From contig VAXX01000512.1 of assembly GCA_005885115.1 (NCBI GenBank), positions 1 through 6,506 on the forward strand: DNA of 6,506 nt, given 5' to 3'. Position numbers and translations under genes: made by a program. The DNA comes from Actinomycetota bacterium (GTDB lineage Bacteria; Actinomycetota; Actinomycetes; Mycobacteriales; Micromonosporaceae). The notes under the pieces were generated by a model. The model was not told the DNA's origin. It saw only the letters and a list, made by a program, of their open reading frames with translations, and made no database searches. How positions within the stretch are numbered: the first letter of the stretch is position 1; every line of letters begins with the position of its first letter. Shown one piece after another: positions 5,962 to 6,506 of the stretch.

Positions 5962-6506
5962 ATGACCGCAAAGCTCGACCTGCCTGTCCGCGTCACTCCA
6001 CAAGACACCAGATCCGCGTGGCGGCGTCAGTACTGGGTACTGTTGTTCGCGATCTACTGCCTCGGTTTCGCGATCTACGGCGCCGACCCGTACGTCACCT
6101 TCAACCGTACCGAAGCGAGGATCTTCCCCACCCGGGTGGAATGGCAGTATCCGCTGATCGTGGCGCATGTGTTCACCGGCGTGGTGACCGTCTCGCTGGC
6201 CTGGGTCCAGGTGTGGCCCTGGCTACGAAGTCACCACCCGCGGGTACACCGTGCCCTGGGCCGGGTGTACCTCCTGGCCGGCGCGGTACCGGCGGCTCTG
6301 CTGGCCATCCCGGCGGCGATCCTGGACACCGGTGGACAGTCCATCCGGGTCGCACTGCTCACCATCGCGTTCCTGTGGCTGGCCACGAGCATCCTCGGTG
6401 GCCGGGCGGCGCTGCAGCGACGGCTGGGTGACCACCGGAGGTGGATGCTGCGCAACGTCGCCCTGGCGACCGTGGTCATCACGGCCCGCCCGTACACCTT
6501 CGCGAA
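5962..6506 (+). CDS. DUF2306-type multi-pass membrane protein (3'-truncated)
   Basis: The first 181 residues are visible and the frame is still open at the window edge. Hydrophobic segments lie at about residues 24-40, 63-84, 101-122, 128-148 and 163-177. Features I associate with DUF2306 are a His in the second membrane segment (PLIVAHVFTG, His69), the loop HHPRVHRALGRVYLLAG (91-107) and the motif DHRRWMLRNVALATVVITARPY (157-178). The molecular function of this family is not established to my knowledge. The recurring His residues (69, 96, 158) near membrane edges would suit metal or heme binding, but that is speculation. The start is fixed by GGAGG at 5952-5956. The 115-bp upstream gap with inverted repeats suggests its own regulation. 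The next genes are outside the window, so its operon partners are unknown. Confidence 0.85.
   Translation, partial: MTAKLDLPVRVTPQDTRSAWRRQYWVLLFAIYCLGFAIYGADPYVTFNRTEARIFPTRVEWQYPLIVAHVFTGVVTVSLAWVQVWPWLRSHHPRVHRALGRVYLLAGAVPAALLAIPAAILDTGGQSIRVALLTIAFLWLATSILGGRAALQRRLGDHRRWMLRNVALATVVITARPYTFA

Noticed and set aside
5925..6431. Open frame from ATG 5925 overlapping the DUF2306-type gene
   Set aside because: It has no ribosome binding site. The frame starting at 5962 has GGAGG and gives clear membrane segments with family motifs.

Overview
The window is high-GC actinobacterial chromosome, most likely from the Micromonosporaceae (Micromonospora or a close relative). I infer this from the strongly G/C-ending codons, the GTG starts, the small 4.5S-type SRP RNA gene between tRNA-Ser and dnaX, the protein sequences themselves, and promoter-like -10 boxes placed exactly for leaderless transcripts. 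The family assignment is from memory of sequence style, not from a search.

Layout, left to right. (1) Positions 1-1891, plus strand: the end of a peptide (Opp/Dpp-type) ABC importer operon. It comprises a 5'-truncated OppD/DppD-type ATPase followed by a complete OppF/DppF-type ATPase, 10 bp apart. The permeases and binding protein should lie upstream, outside the window. (2) Positions 4882-1894, minus strand: the conserved housekeeping cluster dnaX-ybaB-recR (clamp-loader tau/gamma subunit, nucleoid-associated protein, recombination mediator). Its last stop codon is only 2 bp from the stop of the converging ABC operon, and no terminator is visible. (3) Positions 4883-5193: a dense RNA locus. 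ffs (SRP RNA) is on the minus strand just upstream of dnaX, and tRNA-Ser(GGA) is on the plus strand, with about 50 bp of shared intergenic sequence between them. (4) Positions 5250-5846, plus strand: a small membrane-anchored exported protein of unknown function, apparently leaderless. (5) Positions 5847-5961: a 115-bp gap with several inverted repeats that could form mutually exclusive structures. (6) Positions 5962 to the end, plus strand: a 3'-truncated DUF2306-type multi-pass membrane protein with a strong ribosome binding site.

How the genes work together: dnaX, ybaB and recR serve replication and repair, while ffs and tRNA-Ser serve protein export and translation. All five sit in one housekeeping block flanked by accessory-type genes (peptide uptake on one side, two envelope proteins on the other). 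I found no mobile element, CRISPR array, toxin/antitoxin or defence system. The most unusual signal is compositional. The tetranucleotide GTAC occurs about 65 times by my count, and 23 of the 24 in-frame Val GTA codons I found are followed by C. The other points of note are two leaderless-promoter geometries, a tRNA-3'-end-like repeat abutting the tRNA 5' end, and a start-codon correction for ybaB.
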